Assembly (NCBI GenBank): GCA_944548615.1
Contig: OX155960.1
Location: forward strand, 28,397,798-28,461,797
DNA: 64,000 nucleotides
Reading direction: 5' to 3'
DNA from: Micropterix aruncella
Taxonomy: Eukaryota; Arthropoda; Insecta; Lepidoptera; Micropterigidae
Shown here: positions 44,976-57,221 of the stretch, one piece after another
Layout: every line of letters begins with the position of its first letter
Position numbering within the stretch: position 1 is the stretch's first letter
Notes under the pieces: generated by a model
Told to the model about the DNA's origin: nothing
What the model saw: the letters and a program-made list of their open reading frames with translations, nothing else
Database searches by the model: none
Made by a program: the position numbers and the translations under genes

Positions 44976-46901
44976 CGTACGTCGAGGTGCAACGGATAGT
45001 CCAGACGGTACATACTTACGGTACAGAGAAACCAGTAAGTGAATATTTAAAAAAAATATGTATTTGTAAAATTGTGCAATATTACATATCATTTTCTTAA
45101 ACATATATACTAGAATGTAGTGTTTATTCATATATTTGTATATATTATTACTTATTTTCCACTTAAATTTATTGTATATAATGTAAAGTTTACTTTATTT
45201 TTAGCCCTTAATTGCATACATATATATTTTTTTTTTCTACTTTAAATTTTACTTTAATTTGTGTAAACAACACATTTGTTAGATTTAGAAATATTTAAAA
45301 TTGATCACCTTCGTCAGTTCGCGAGTTACAAAAATACAGTTGGTATAACACAGCACAGCCAGAGACAGACCTTCTAGGTCTAGTTGGTTGTGCGATTTCG
45401 CCTCATTCGGATATGCTAGCATATTTATATCCATAGAGCTATGTTTTTCGCTATTATAATGTTTGTTCTTAATTATTCCTCATGTACAACAGTATGCATG
45501 TCCTTGTATTTTTTTGTTCTTGTACGTTATAAATAAATAAATAAATAAATAAATATTGTTACAAGTTCAGAACTCCATGGTAGTCCAAAAGTTGCTATCA
45601 AAAACTACCTACTTGCGTAAAAAAAAGAACAAGTTAAACGACTGCCAAATAGAAGAAGACATAAAATCATCAACCTTGACTTGAGGCAAGTTTCCTTTAC
45701 CATCCTATCTTAAAGTACCTATTACCACCGGTCAAGTTGGAAAGACTTGCACAATGAAAATTCAATATTATCGAAATAAGCAGGAAAACCATAATACGTG
45801 AATTATATTTAGCAGAAATACAATGATAACAAAATTATCATTTTAATTAGAAATATGCTTAAAACATAAAAATACAAAATTAAAACATTTGCGATTAAAA
45901 TATGAAATCAACATAAAAAATCAAAACCATCAAAATTAATGGAATAGTTTATTAAAACAACCTGTTAAAACTTATTAAAACAACATCAAAATTAATGGAA
46001 TTGTTTATTAAAATAACTAAAAATAATCCAAATAATCTGTAATCAGAAAAATTATTTAAAAAAAAGCACCATTAATCATTAATAAAAATATTTTTTTTTA
46101 AGTTGACTTGAACATTTTATGATGATATTATTTGAGCATCAAAATGGTTTTAATCGTGCTACTGTTTCAGAAGTAGCAACAGAAATTTAAGTTTGAAACC
46201 TGCCAGTTGAAATTTTTAACTATTATGAGAGTTGCCAAAGATTAAGAAAGAGAACAGAATAGGCCCGTCGAATGTCGAAAATTAAAGAAAACGGCGCCAC
46301 CGACGAAGTTCGCATAGTGAAACGAATAGCACTACGCCAACAATAGTAAAGTTTATGAGTTCCTGACAATTCAATTAAAATACTGAGTGTGCGGCTTTGT
46401 TCGTGGCGCTGGTGATAATCAACTTTGTTGAAGAGCACGCGCTCATACAGTTACATAAAAAATAATAACTGCAATCATTCATCGCGGGTATCTACTTCAA
46501 CCATTCAATTGTCTGCAATGAGAATAAATCATGTCGCTCCGTATTGGATTCAGAGATGAAGGCTAGAAATGGATTGTTCTGGTAATACGAAATACCGCCC
46601 ACGTTGAGGTAACGCATGTGTTGCGACATAATGATAAAAGCAAAGTGAAAAATTACCGGGATGGTAGATAATGGCGACGTATAGCCATTATTATATAACA
46701 AAATAAAAAAAAATACATTAAATAACGTAAAGGTAACTGGAAAGGCAATGACAGATAGAAGAATAAATAATATAGAATGATACATAAAATGATGTCTTGG
46801 AAACGTTGATCACATTATTATATCAAAATTATGTTCGCTTGTTAGAAAGTTGTTTCTAAAATGTGATCTAGTTTCAGACATAACAAAGAGCATACATATA
46901 C
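44976..46901. other. No gene recognised; (AAAT)n tail near 45530-45556
   Basis: An (AATA)n run at 45530-45556 may be a LINE 3' tail without an identifiable body. A short duplication of CATCAAAATTAATGGAAT occurs at 45928-46003. Otherwise AT-rich. Confidence 0.3.
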
Positions 46902-47181
46902 AGGTGGCATAGTGGTTAGGTCCCCTGATCTTACATTTTAAGGTTCCGGGTTAGATTCCCCGCTAGGTCACCATTTTCGGTTGGTATACAATTAACGAAA
47001 TTGCATTTCAATTCTATATATCGAATGCAATAACAAGACACACGTTTACACAAATGTTACACGTACCTACACATACTTATAAACACTTCATAGTAGGGTT
47101 GGTTATCGGAAATTGTCGTATGACGATAAACCCGCCCATTGTGAAATTTCACAATAAAAAGTAGAAGCAAACAAACAAATA
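46902..47181 (+). mobile_element. tRNA-derived SINE, copy 2 (most complete)
   Basis: A box TGGCATAGTGGTTAGG and B-box-like GGGTTAGATTCCC spaced as in a tRNA head, then a tRNA-unrelated body and a tail ending GTAGAAGCAAACAAACAAAT. Made by RNA polymerase III and moved by a LINE enzyme, as is known for SINEs. Copy 1 is at 32607-32845 and a tail-only copy at 34233-34290. It abuts the MITE at 47196. Confidence 0.8.
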
Positions 47182-47195
47182 TGGTATTTTATGTA

Positions 47196-47638
47196 CACTG
47201 AGAAAAATATTGGATTTCTTTCTAAATTACCGATTTGTTATTACGGTTTTATACAGAATAATGATGTTCCAATCGTAATTTAATTGAATTTTAAAAACGA
47301 AATTTATTGAAACTCCATTACTCAAGTATACGTTTCACCATGCTCCGTATGGGTAATGCGAAAATAATGGTATAATGTAGCTTCAGCATGATTATTGTAA
47401 CTGACTATAACATGATTATTGTAACCTTACATATGTAATAACATGCTTGTCATGGTAAAAGCAAGATCTCGATGAGCAGTAATGAATTTGCGGTATAGTT
47501 ACCATGCCCGTGACATGGTAACTACACTGTTACGCATCATGTTGATACATACGTACGGACCACAGTATATGTTATATACGAAATCCCTTTTGAAACATGA
47601 GTATTTCCGTGTATTACAGTGTTATATTTTTCTCATTG
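47196..47638 (+). mobile_element. MITE of the CACTG-GAAAAATAT family, copy 2
   Basis: Begins CACTGAGAAAAATATTGG and ends GTGTTATATTTTTCTCATTG, so the ends are inverted repeats of about 17 bp. TATG or TATGTA at both sides may be the target duplication. The middle has the palindrome AGTTACCATG/CATGGTAACT and no coding frame. Confidence 0.8.
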
Positions 47639-49580
47639 TATATGTAGGATAATAGTAACAAAGCGTAATGTATTAGTAGCCATTTCTAGAATTGTGATTT
47701 ACTTAAAAATTGGGATGTGGAGAGAGTGGAATTTAATTTTAATAGTTTTAGTAGCCCCTGTTTTCATTCATTAAGTTAATCCATTTTCTACCAGTACGTA
47801 GATTTCTGTCGTTTTCTTTAAAATCTTCTTCCATATTTTTCACGATGTGGTTGTTCCCTTTCTTTGATTCTTACATGGTAAACATATTTCATAACCTTGA
47901 TCCATTGAGTCGTTTCTAAATATATCGATCTCCAAACCTTTCGCCATAGTGGCATAATGGGCAATAATAATAAGCGTAAGAAAGACTTGCGTCATTTTAA
48001 AGCTCGACTGAGTAAGGTTCGAAATAGCTTTCTTTGTCAATCTAACCTATTTTACAGCAGATTGTCATTATGCATCGGGAGACTTAATGGAAGGGTTTGC
48101 GCTGGTACTGCCACTTTCGGCAAAGTTAGATTCAAGATTTTCCGTCTTGTGAACGGAGGAAATTTTGTGTCATGGAGAAATTTTGTGAAATTTCTGTATA
48201 CATGGCGATTATACTGACGAATCTAATTGCTCAAAAACAACGAATGTAATTCCTCGTTTATATCGTAAACGAGACGCTTTTTCAAAATGGAGGATGATAC
48301 ACCATCTCTGAAGACACAAGATTTCTGGAAGATGAAGACTTTCAGTTATTATGAATAGGTACATGTTGCTGATCAGAAATTTAAAGTAGGTATTACTGAT
48401 TAACAACAAGTGATCCTTTGATGTTTTATCGATGTGTCTTTGACTGGAAGGTGCTTAATCTTCCCAATCAAGACAGGACTGAGTCAGTCAACGTCCTAGT
48501 TCGGCAAAGCAAGCACGCAATACTAATTATTTATTATGTGGCGGGATTATGGATGCGTGCCAATAACGTGCTGATTAATGACATAAATCGAGAGAGAGAA
48601 GACAACGCTATCTATCGGAGATCTTCGGCTGCCGTCAAACTGTTCAATTTGTTACCCGTCATTGGCTTCGGCGGCACTTTGCATAATTGAGTTTGCGAGC
48701 TGAGTTGCGTGGCAAAATTAAATGGAATGCTACTGTAATGGCTTCATATTTGAGGTTGATTTAATTTATTCATTTTTATTTATTGATTGATTTTCATTTA
48801 CGACAATATGGATATGTATACTATGTACCATGCTGGATACAACATGAGTTGCAGTCACACGAATGACAGGCGCTGACGTAATATATATCAGTTATATAAC
48901 ATAGTAAATATCAACATACATCAGTTTAAAAAAAAGAGTCGACGAGAATGATTCCAGTATATATGTTACAGGTAATGTGTATAACCTAGGCATTCTGTAC
49001 AATTCCTAGGAAAATTAGACTATTCCTGAATCTTTTAGACAATGTATGACATAAGGATTTTCCATAATTTACGTAGGTATTGTATGAAATACCACATATA
49101 TCAATATACCAATTCCACATATTGCTGAATGTCAAATAGGTGAATTGTTAAATAGGCTTAATTATCATTTAAAATTTAATGTGCTGCCTAGATATTCTAT
49201 AGAATTCTGAATCAAAGTTTGGCAAATCAATGATTAGCAATTTATTCTCTTTCATCATGTTTCAATTGTAAAACTTATCACACATAAAAAAATCCGCTTA
49301 TTATTATTAAACGTAAATCTGACACTAAATTTAACAATCTCTTTGTTTAACAATTTATTTTTGCGTATAGGAAATTCTAATTTGATATAAAATAGACAGC
49401 ATGAAATAACAGCTTTTCATTCTTTACCGACTGCGCTATAGGCAATCTTTACAATGCTTAGGCAACGTATAGAATACCGGATTATGTATTAATTTAATTT
49501 ATTTAATTATTTATATAATTTATTTTGCCTTACGCAAACTAACGATAAAGGGTTTGTTTGCGCAGTCGCCGCAGTAGAGG
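47639..49580. other. No gene recognised
   Basis: Frames of 60-90 codons at 47840-48690 on both strands match nothing I recognise. AT-rich. Confidence 0.3.
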
Positions 49581-49985
49581 ATGGACAAAACGGGAGAAGT
49601 GATGAGACGTAAAACAGCAACACGAGAGATTTTAACAAGACTTACACTAACTATTCAGCACCACAGACTTAGCAGGAGCCTCCTCGAAGATTGTGCACAT
49701 TTTTACTGTCTAACCTCGAAAACCAAGGCCCTACTTGACATAAGCAAGAAGAACCTTAGAACCACTATCGATTTCCTCACCAGACATACGACACTTAGAG
49801 CACATCTATTCAACCTTGGCTTGACCAAGATCAAGGACTGCCGAATAGGTGGCGAAGAACCTGAAGACACATCGTTGGTCGCTGCCCAGGCCTCATCGCA
49901 AAAGACACAGTTTATTGGGACGATCCTTTATCGAACCCAGCGATCTGCCCAACTTGAAGGTCAGTGATATCTGCATGGACTGGTA
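49581..49985 (+). pseudogene. LINE C-terminal relic (zinc-knuckle region)
   Basis: Within a 128-codon frame, SKKNLRTTIDFLTRHTTLRAHLFNLGL..DCRIGGEEPEDTS matches the C-terminal region of insect LINEs with GH-L--HL---G and C--C-EE-E motifs. The knuckle cysteines are mostly lost. A frame change after about 49900 leads to DLPNLKVSDICMDW and a stop at about 49980. The following 200 bp look like its 3' UTR. Confidence 0.6.
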
Positions 49986-50261
49986 AGCAGTACCGGGCTA
50001 TTAGCAGATCACTTACCCAACCACAATGTGGGTAGTTACAAAAAACCTTATAGATCCAGGTGACATCAAGGGCTGGAAACAAGCCCCCACTTCGTTTACT
50101 AATACTACTACTACTGCTACTGTCTAGTCTTCAATGAACATGAACAATCGGGCGTCACTGGAAACAGTGAGTCTAAACTCAACGGCCAATCCTTCTACAC
50201 CGGGCCAAACGATACTCTGACAAGATATATACTGAATCCATCACCGGGCCAAACGATAACT

Positions 50262-50485
50262 ACTCTGACAAGATTCCGAGCCGATCTCGTCCGCTGGGGC
50301 TACACAGCTGATTAAACATAGAACTGTGGAACGTGCAGGATGAAGACCACCTCCTATACTGCCCACTGTCAACCCTCATCAAACACCAGGACCTACAAGA
50401 GACGATCAACTAGACAATCCAGGCGGCATATTTTTGGATATACGTGTCCCAACCTGACCCGGACACGTTAACTAACTAACTTACT
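50262..50485 (+). pseudogene. Second LINE 3' relic with TAACTAAC tail
   Basis: In broken frames LTRFRADLVRWGYTAD, then VQDEDHLLYCPL and AAYFWIYVSQPDPDTLTN can be read. This is the C-terminus of another LINE family with an EDH-L--CPL knuckle remnant. It ends in TTAACTAACTAACTTAC at 50467-50483, comparable to the tail at 24620-24636. Confidence 0.55.
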
Positions 50486-51610
50486 ATCACCACAGACTTC
50501 GTCGACCCGAATTCATCAAATTTCCATTTACCGTTCTCACGCAGTTGTATGAATTCGTGGGAAAAACAAATATAACAAAAAAATATGAAAACGTGGCCGG
50601 ATATGACTATCGGAGTAACTTTCGATCACTTTCGACCCCCTCCCCTCCTTTTCCTGCCCTTCCGGCACGCGCCTAGGCGGAAGCCATGCACGCCACGTGG
50701 CCAGACCGGAACTAGACGGCCGATAAACGCGCGGGACGCCCGAGGGCGCGGCTTTCTCGCTGGGGGTGTGGAGTGGAGTCACTGACTCACTCGCGAAGAC
50801 GATGCAGATGGTTTGGCGGTGAAGTTTTCAAGATATTGATTTAATACATATATTTCTCGTGTTGTAAATAAGGTTGACGATTTTGCAGTGAGCGTAATAT
50901 TCAAATTATTAATTAGCATAACGGCCATTAAAAAACAGTAAAATTATCATTTATTATTTTCATTCATTTAGCCTTATTTATGATAATCATTTAATGCCGA
51001 TTAGCAATCGTTAAATACCTACCGATATATCCATGCTTTTTTTTCTCTGATCCAAAGCAGAATTCCGAATACCTACTTAAGATAAATCAAAGACATCTTT
51101 TGCCAATGTCGATTTTCAGTATTCGTCAAGTACCCAAATTGGATAAAATAACTATGATAAAACGAATTTATCGCTTGAGCTTTAGCACCCGACGTGTCGG
51201 CGACGTTGCAGCTGCCGTTGTTCAGAATAAAGTACTGTCAATCGTCATCCGTTGTTCTGCGGGTAGGCGAACACTGCTGTAACCACAATTTATAACGGTG
51301 GTGGGGCGGCGGAGTCAGCGCGCGCGAATTTCGAAAAACCGTTGTGCATACAACACTCACTGTTTGCACACAACACAGTCTTCGATTTCATACCTAAGTA
51401 ATTAAACTAAAAAATCTCGGAGTCGAAAGCAGAATGCTGAATACTCAAGATAAAGGTACAGCTAATCACCTTACCAAATCGGAGCTTGTTTAAGCGTATG
51501 TATCTTTGCCAATTTAGATTTAGAGCATACATCTACAGAAATTTAAGATAAAAAAGAATTAGAAAAAAAAACGGTTGCGTCACTGCAAGACTTTCCAGGC
51601 TAGTAGACAA
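50486..51610. other. No gene recognised; GC-rich block at 50625-50800
   Basis: The GC-rich block shows frames of 66-81 codons on both strands with no motif. The rest is AT-rich. Confidence 0.3.
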
Positions 51611-51710
51611 CCCCCCCTCCTCTCTCGCTCCTCCCCCAACCCCCCGCCAACCCCTTCCCCCCTCCCCCACAAACCTCAAACCCCTCCTCCGCGCGTCCAC
51701 CCCCTCTGAT
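51611..51710. repeat. C-rich low-complexity tract
   Basis: Runs of C separated by T, A or G over 100 bp. The minus strand has many G-runs of four or more and could form G-quadruplexes. Confidence 0.8.
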
Positions 51711-52341
51711 TATGAATGTGTTCGATTGAAATGGCGAATGTATTTCTAAAATTTTCATAGTCATTTAGTAAAATTTTCGTAGTATTTTAGAAGTATTCTC
51801 GTACTATATTTGTAGTATTTTCCGTGATATTTAAATGGTAGTTTTAAAGTATGACGTAGTATTTTCTTAAATATAGCGGAATTACTAAATTGAGTCACTT
51901 GTATTATATGAGATATTCTAACCAAACATTTCACATTGAGTTTTGATCTAACAAGGCAACTGTGTACCAAATTTCAAGTCTTTAAGTCCAATATTTCGAG
52001 ATTGAAATATTACTAGCGCGCCCCTGGCGGACCTTCAAACACACCCACAACTTTTTTCAACCCTTGCCATCATTCGATGCATGCATGTCAAATTTCAGCT
52101 CAATCGGATAAAGCGTTTGGGCGCTATCGTGGAGGAATACACAATGAGCTACAGACACACAATCAAAATATAATCTTTTAAATTAAAATCAAAATAACTT
52201 TTCAGGAGATGATTAAAACACCTTCTCGTTAAACTCACGAGGCTACAAAATTCTTGATATCGGCAATGATTTTACAGAATGATATCGGCCAAATCTTTAC
52301 AAATATATTTTTTCGCGAATATTAGGTATAGAATGCAAGCT
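51711..52341. other. No feature recognised
   Basis: At 51965-52150 the phrases ACCAAATTTCAAGTC and TCAAATTTCAGCTCAATCGGATAAAGCG resemble dispersed lepidopteran repeat sequence, but no ends were found. Confidence 0.3.
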
Positions 52342-52345
52342 TTAA

Positions 52346-52933
52346 GGCGACATGATACCTGGGAACGACCATATCTTAGGAATTTTAGTTTTATGAGTTT
52401 TTTGAAAAATATAAGCATTAATTTTAAAAAGTTCCTAAGTGAATCCCTCGATAAGGAACCAATTTAAAATTTGGACTCAAAAAAGTTGCTCATTGCCTTG
52501 GACATTAGGGCTCTAAACTGACATCGAAAACTTTCAGGCGCGTTTACTCCTACAATGTAAGCGGCGAATGTGTTTTATTATAATTTCATTATATTGACTG
52601 GTTAATTTTCTAGGGCAGCACTTAGCCACATTTTTTATTTAGGCTCTAAATTAATTACAAATAATTAAAACGTGAGAGCGCTCTGAGTGTTACGCTAAAT
52701 ATGCTTTGCCATTAACACCCTTATACCACCACTGCGTAAAGATAGTTATTCTGTGCTAGCGCTGCGATTGACCGTTTAGTATGCGTCTGGTTCCCGGCGC
52801 TAGCGGACGTGGAATCTGCGCTTGACGCCTCGTCAACGGTGGATTTTTATTGGTCAAACCCTACTAAATTGACTCCGCCTATTTTGCCGCGTGTTCGCCT
52901 ATTTCGTATATTTTTCTGAGGTCTCATGTCGCC
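52346..52933. mobile_element. MITE with TTAA target duplication
   Basis: TTAA at 52342-52345 and 52934-52937 flank inverted ends GGCGACATGATACC and GGCGACATGAGACC (14 bp, one mismatch). TTAA duplication is used by piggyBac and a few other superfamilies. The 588-bp interior has no transposase. The superfamily is not certain. Confidence 0.75.
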
Positions 52934-52937
52934 TTAA

Positions 52938-53210
52938 CCGTAGCTCCGACCGCGTCAAAGTCTACCATCTCAAGTCTCATTTGTTAAAGTAGTACATGCG
53001 TCGCGTCGCGTTGGCTATTGGCATGCGTATTTTTTGTGTTCGTTTGAGCGGTTCGTCTGTGGTCTATTGTTGTAATGACGGCATTGTCTACAGATGTCAA
53101 AAGGCAACGATGTCTGTTCGGCGAGACGCCCGCGCTGTATTTCTGTATTAGCAGCACGTGCGCGCGCTACGCCGACACGACACAGATGGAGCGATAAGTT
53201 ATTTTTCAGA
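52938..53210. other. No feature recognised
   Basis: GC-moderate DNA, no frame or repeat identified. Confidence 0.3.
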
Positions 53211-53212
53211 TA

Positions 53213-53320
53213 CAGTCAAACCTCGATATAACGAACTTGAAGGGAATATTAAAAAATATATCGTCAGGTATATCGAGGCTGTGTAACACCGAGGTTCACT
53301 AAATCGAGTCTTATAGGCCT
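53213..53320 (+). mobile_element. pogo/Tigger-like transposon terminus
   Basis: CAGTCAAACCTCGATATAACGAAC after TA, with internal TATATCGAGG and GAGGTTCACTAAATCGAG, is the usual start of pogo/Tigger elements. The opposite terminus was not found, so the element is truncated or its right end lies unrecognised in the following AT-rich DNA. Confidence 0.65.
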
Positions 53321-53892
53321 ACAAAATAAAAACGCACCAATATCAAACACAGAAGTTTATTTTGTAATACCTAAGTTACTGTATAAACTTATTAATAATA
53401 CTGTATTTGACTAAATATAAGATTACTGCACTGTACCATGAAAAGAAGCAAAACGTGTGAGCAATACAACAAACCATTAGAGTAATACTAGCCTAATCAT
53501 TATTTTTACAGAAAGAATAATAATAACTTCTGTTGTTGTTTTTATAAATACAGAATAACAACTTGAATCACTTATGTTCTGTTTACCTTTGCTGCATCAC
53601 ATCAATCGCGCCAATACTTACGGAATCAACTAAGGCAGACTTAGATTCTTTTAAAGTGAGAATGAATGTTCATTACCAAAGTAACTTTGGCCCATTTTTT
53701 TAAAGGAAACGGATACCGATCGGTAACGGTTTCCGATGACTATTGGTCATTTATAAAAGTGACAAATTCATTCATGATTTTCGTAGTATGGCGTAAATTA
53801 TACTTAGGGGTAGGTAAAATAAATTCAAAAATCAGTTTGTCACCCAAATACCTCGGCTAAGCGCCAACAGACGGCGTTAATATTTGATTATT
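53321..53892. other. No feature recognised
   Basis: AT-rich; it may include the interior of the preceding transposon. Confidence 0.3.
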
Positions 53893-54068
53893 CCCCCCCC
53901 CCCCCCCCCTCAACACTTCCCCCCAAATAAATAAATAAATAAATAAACCAACCCCCACCCGCAACCTGCACCCCTGACACCAACGCACCCCCACACTTCC
54001 CCCCCCGCACCCCCTCCTCTTTTTTTTGACCCCCCCCCCCTCGATTTCCCCCCCCCTGCTCCCCCCCA
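53893..54068. repeat. C-rich low-complexity tract
   Basis: A run of 17 C at 53893-53909, an (AAAT)n stretch at 53926-53946, then long C-rich sequence to 54068. G-quadruplex potential on the minus strand. Confidence 0.8.
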
Positions 54069-54250
54069 ATACCAGCATCAGGTGTAACACCAGTACCAGC
54101 ATCCTGGTGATATCCTGGTGACAGCTTCTTTGTGCCAGGATGGTGCCAGCATCCTTGTGTCAGAATGGACACAAGGATGCTGTACCTTGTACCAGAATCC
54201 TGGAGGAAGCCTGATGCCAGCATACAGGTGTCAGCCTGGTGCCAGTATCC
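54069..54250. repeat. Minisatellite-like array of CCAGCATCCTGGTG motifs
   Basis: Degenerate copies of (C)CAGCATC(C)TGGTG and its inverse CAGGATGC recur about ten times in 180 bp, including the inverted pair ACACAAGGATGCTG / CAGCATCCTTGTGT. Likely a decayed minisatellite. Confidence 0.6.
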
Positions 54251-54789
54251 TAACGACAACCAGAAATCGCCCTACTAACATTTTTATCACATTTTGTATG
54301 AAGGAAACCGACTGTTGTCGGTAAGCGGTACCCGATCGGTTCGATCCACCGGTATCAGTTACATATTGAAACGCAAAATGTATTGTATATTGAGCAAACG
54401 TTTTTCGAAAATGCTTTATTGGTCTTACTTTTTTACCCATTTAAACTATTTGTCATCAAACGTAACCTAATTTATCTCAAAGTTTTAAATAAACTGAAAA
54501 CTATAAGCCGAAAAGCGTTTTAAATAAACTGAAAACTATTTTACTTATTTTTAGTTTTCTCCGATTAATATTTTTTTCTGTGTTTTACTAGAAAACTAAT
54601 GAAATCTGAAAGATTTTTTACTGTTTTAGAGGAGTCATCAATTTATTTACTTAGATAATGATACAAAAATCATAAATCTATTATAACTCGTTTTTCTAGA
54701 TATTTCTCATAATAATAAATGAAGCTGTAATGGTATCAAAACTTCGATCTCCATTTAATTATTCGTAAATAAAATATATTGTCGAAAGA
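54251..54789. other. AT-rich stretch, nothing recognised
   Basis: A short duplication, TTTAAATAAACTGAAAACTA, at 54484-54538. Confidence 0.3.
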
Positions 54790-54993
54790 TTTTTTTTTTA
54801 CCCACAAGGCATAGATATGCCGTTTTGTGGAACCCGCCTTGTTGCCTATTGGCACCATCTTCTAGGTCGGCATTTGTAGCATCACGCAGTCAAACACTCA
54901 GGCGGTCACCCTTCCAAGTATTGGCCGCGCCAAACGCTGCTTAACTTCAGTAACAACGAGGAGAACCGGTGCCAAGGTGGCTTATGGGGTTGT
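54790..54993 (-). mobile_element. 5S rRNA-derived SINE (SINE3 type)
   Basis: On the minus strand the head reads CACCGGTTCTC, then GAAGTTAAGCAGCG, GGCGCGG, TACTTGGA-GGGTGACCGCCTG. These are the 5S rRNA internal promoter (A box, C box) and 3' segments in order, at about 54905-54985. A 100-bp unrelated body (CGGGTTCCACAAAACGGCATATC) follows, and then a poly(A) seen as T9 at 54791-54799. A SINE and not a 5S gene, because the 5S sequence is diverged and has a body and tail. Confidence 0.85.
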
Positions 54994-56230
54994 AATTATA
55001 CCTTTTATTTTGATTGCGCAATGTGTCATTTTGGAGTTTCCGATTTTTTTCTGTAAATTTAAAAATATTCAATTTGACATATACATTTCTCTTCATTTGT
55101 ATGGTAGTATAATAACTGTATACGTAGATTTAATTATCAATAAGTTGACTATTTAATTTAGTAGTTGTCACTCCATGACTACATACATTGCTATTAACGA
55201 TAATTTATATGCTATTACTCTGGTTATAGCAAGGTACTTGTATATTAATATTTTTGTCTATCGACTAAATTTTTGAAGTTTGTAGGAAGTCGAAAATTAT
55301 GAGTTTTTATGATTGTCACAAATTTTTACAAATATGCGGAATGATAATTATTTCAATCCTACGGCCTACAATTCAATTTAATTCTCAATCCTAGTGCAAA
55401 CCTGTCTCGTCCTCGCGTCGCAACAAAGCGCGTGCGTCGTCGCCGTCGCGTCCTCTCCGCGTCGCGGCGCGTGCACCACAGATTGAGGTGTTTGGATGGC
55501 ACCAGATGCTTCAAGCCTCTGTAGCGTCTTTCGCCTAGTGCTCGGGTCGTTCACTCTTAGAGCGCGATTCAGGTAAATAAGGCATTTAAAAATTAACAGG
55601 CCTAATAAACTAGGACACTGGCATAACAAACGTCAATAATTTTGATAAAATAATATGTTGTTGCCTGTGATTGAAAATATCACTGGACAAAGTCCAGCCT
55701 ATTTCCGATTTTTTAAAAATAAATATCATAGTAGATAAAGGTGAGAGAAAAAAAAGTTTGTGACTTTCGTAGCTCTTTTAGAGTTAGCAAACCTGCATAC
55801 AAAAAAAAACCTCTGTTATACGACATGTGGCATGATATTTACCTTAATCAAAAATATTTAAAAACAATTAGACACATGTTAATGGGATCTACTAGTCTGT
55901 AAAATTAGTTAAAATAAAAGTACTCCTTTAAAAATATAATATGTGGTAGAACTAAACAAATTTTTGAATTGCAAACATTATATTAAAAACTTTAAAATTT
56001 AAGCAAAATCGAAGGCATTCTCTCTATTTTTCACTGGATTTTCACCATTTTGCGCCGAAAAGACATTTAAATCAAGACTACTAGCTAAACAATACGTTCA
56101 GCAACAAATACTATTCTATAAAGCAGCTACAAAAGGTCTTGATCTCCATGTTAGTGGAAATCGCGTAATGATTAGTCAATCGTTGTTGTCAAGTCAAGAG
56201 TTGAATTCGGAAGTATTCGGAATGGGTTTG
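54994..56230. other. No gene recognised; small GC-rich block at 55400-55500
   Basis: The GC-rich block contains (CGTCG)-type words and no recognisable frame. The rest is AT-rich. Confidence 0.3.
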
Positions 56231-56658
56231 CACTGAGAAAAATATTGTATTTCTTCCTACATTTCAGTTTTTATTGCGGTTTTATACAGAATAATGATGA
56301 TCCAATCGTAATTTTGTAGAATTGTAAGGAATTTTGTTGACACAGTAACGGCTACATTATAATATAGCTTCAACATGATTACTGTAACTGACTGACTATA
56401 ACCTTACGTATGTAATTACATGCCGTCATGGTAAAAGCAAGATCTCGTTGTGCACCGTAATAAATGTGCTTATGTAATTATCATGCCCTTGACATTATAA
56501 CCACACCGTTACGCGTCATTTTGATACATACGTACGTATGTATCAAAATGACGAAAAGAGATTACGTATAAACCATGTACATACGTACATGGTTTATACG
56601 TAATCTCTTTTGAAACATGCCTATTTCCGTGTATTACAGCGTTATATTTTTCGCAGTG
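56231..56658 (+). mobile_element. MITE of the CACTG-GAAAAATAT family, copy 3, with palindromic expansion
   Basis: Ends CACTGAGAAAAATATTG and CGTTATATTTTTCGCAGTG are inverted. GGGTTT/GGGTTC beside each end may be a duplication. Unlike the other two copies it holds two adjoining palindromes: a perfect 40-bp one at 56514-56553 and one with 27-bp arms and a 4-base loop at 56554-56611. In the other copies the corresponding stretch is single. Confidence 0.85.
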
Positions 56659-56871
56659 CGGGTTCGGATGGTCGTGTTCTTATGATCTTTGATTCCATAA
56701 ACATGCATACTGCCACGAAACCACTTGGCCCATTTATCCCCATCTTTAAAGACACGCTACGACCTGCACCCTATGAGTGTTTGAGCGGTGCTGTAATTGT
56801 GAATTTCTACCGTTGTGACCGCTTACTTTCAAGAAACGGAGGCATTTATATAATATACGTTCAAAATGTAA

Positions 56872-57221
56872 TACTGTAAGACCGCGGTCACCCGAGCCCT
56901 AATTAACCGAGTTTCGGGTTAAATAAGGTAAAAAAGGCCACGGCCAGATCATGTTTTTACCTCCCTACGTCACTTTTCTGCTCCAATTTTACTATGCAGC
57001 ACTGTGTTTTATGATGTATGTATGTATGTGTTGTATTACATTTTTACCTGACTACTTTTCAATATGTAATAGATGTATTCTTTTGTTTCATTGACAACGA
57101 TTTTATTCATTTTATACTTTACCGTAGGTATGTTTATCCCTTGATTTACGACAGAGTCCGTGTTACTCGAGTTTTCGATTATCCGAGGTACATTACCTCG
57201 GATAAGCGAGGTCCTACTGTA
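56872..57221. mobile_element. pogo/Tigger-like MITE
   Basis: The left end TACTGTAAGACCGCGG and the inverted right end TACAGTAGGACCTCGC, bounded by TA, with inner AATTAACCGAG / CTTATCCGAGG motifs typical of pogo/Tigger termini. 350 bp and no transposase. Confidence 0.65.

Noticed and set aside
47840..48690. A possible host exon cluster
   Set aside because: Frames are short and overlapping on both strands, with no consistent splice pattern or recognisable protein.
54900..54993. A 5S rRNA gene
   Set aside because: The 5S-like part is diverged and joined to an unrelated body and a poly(A) tail, so it is a SINE.
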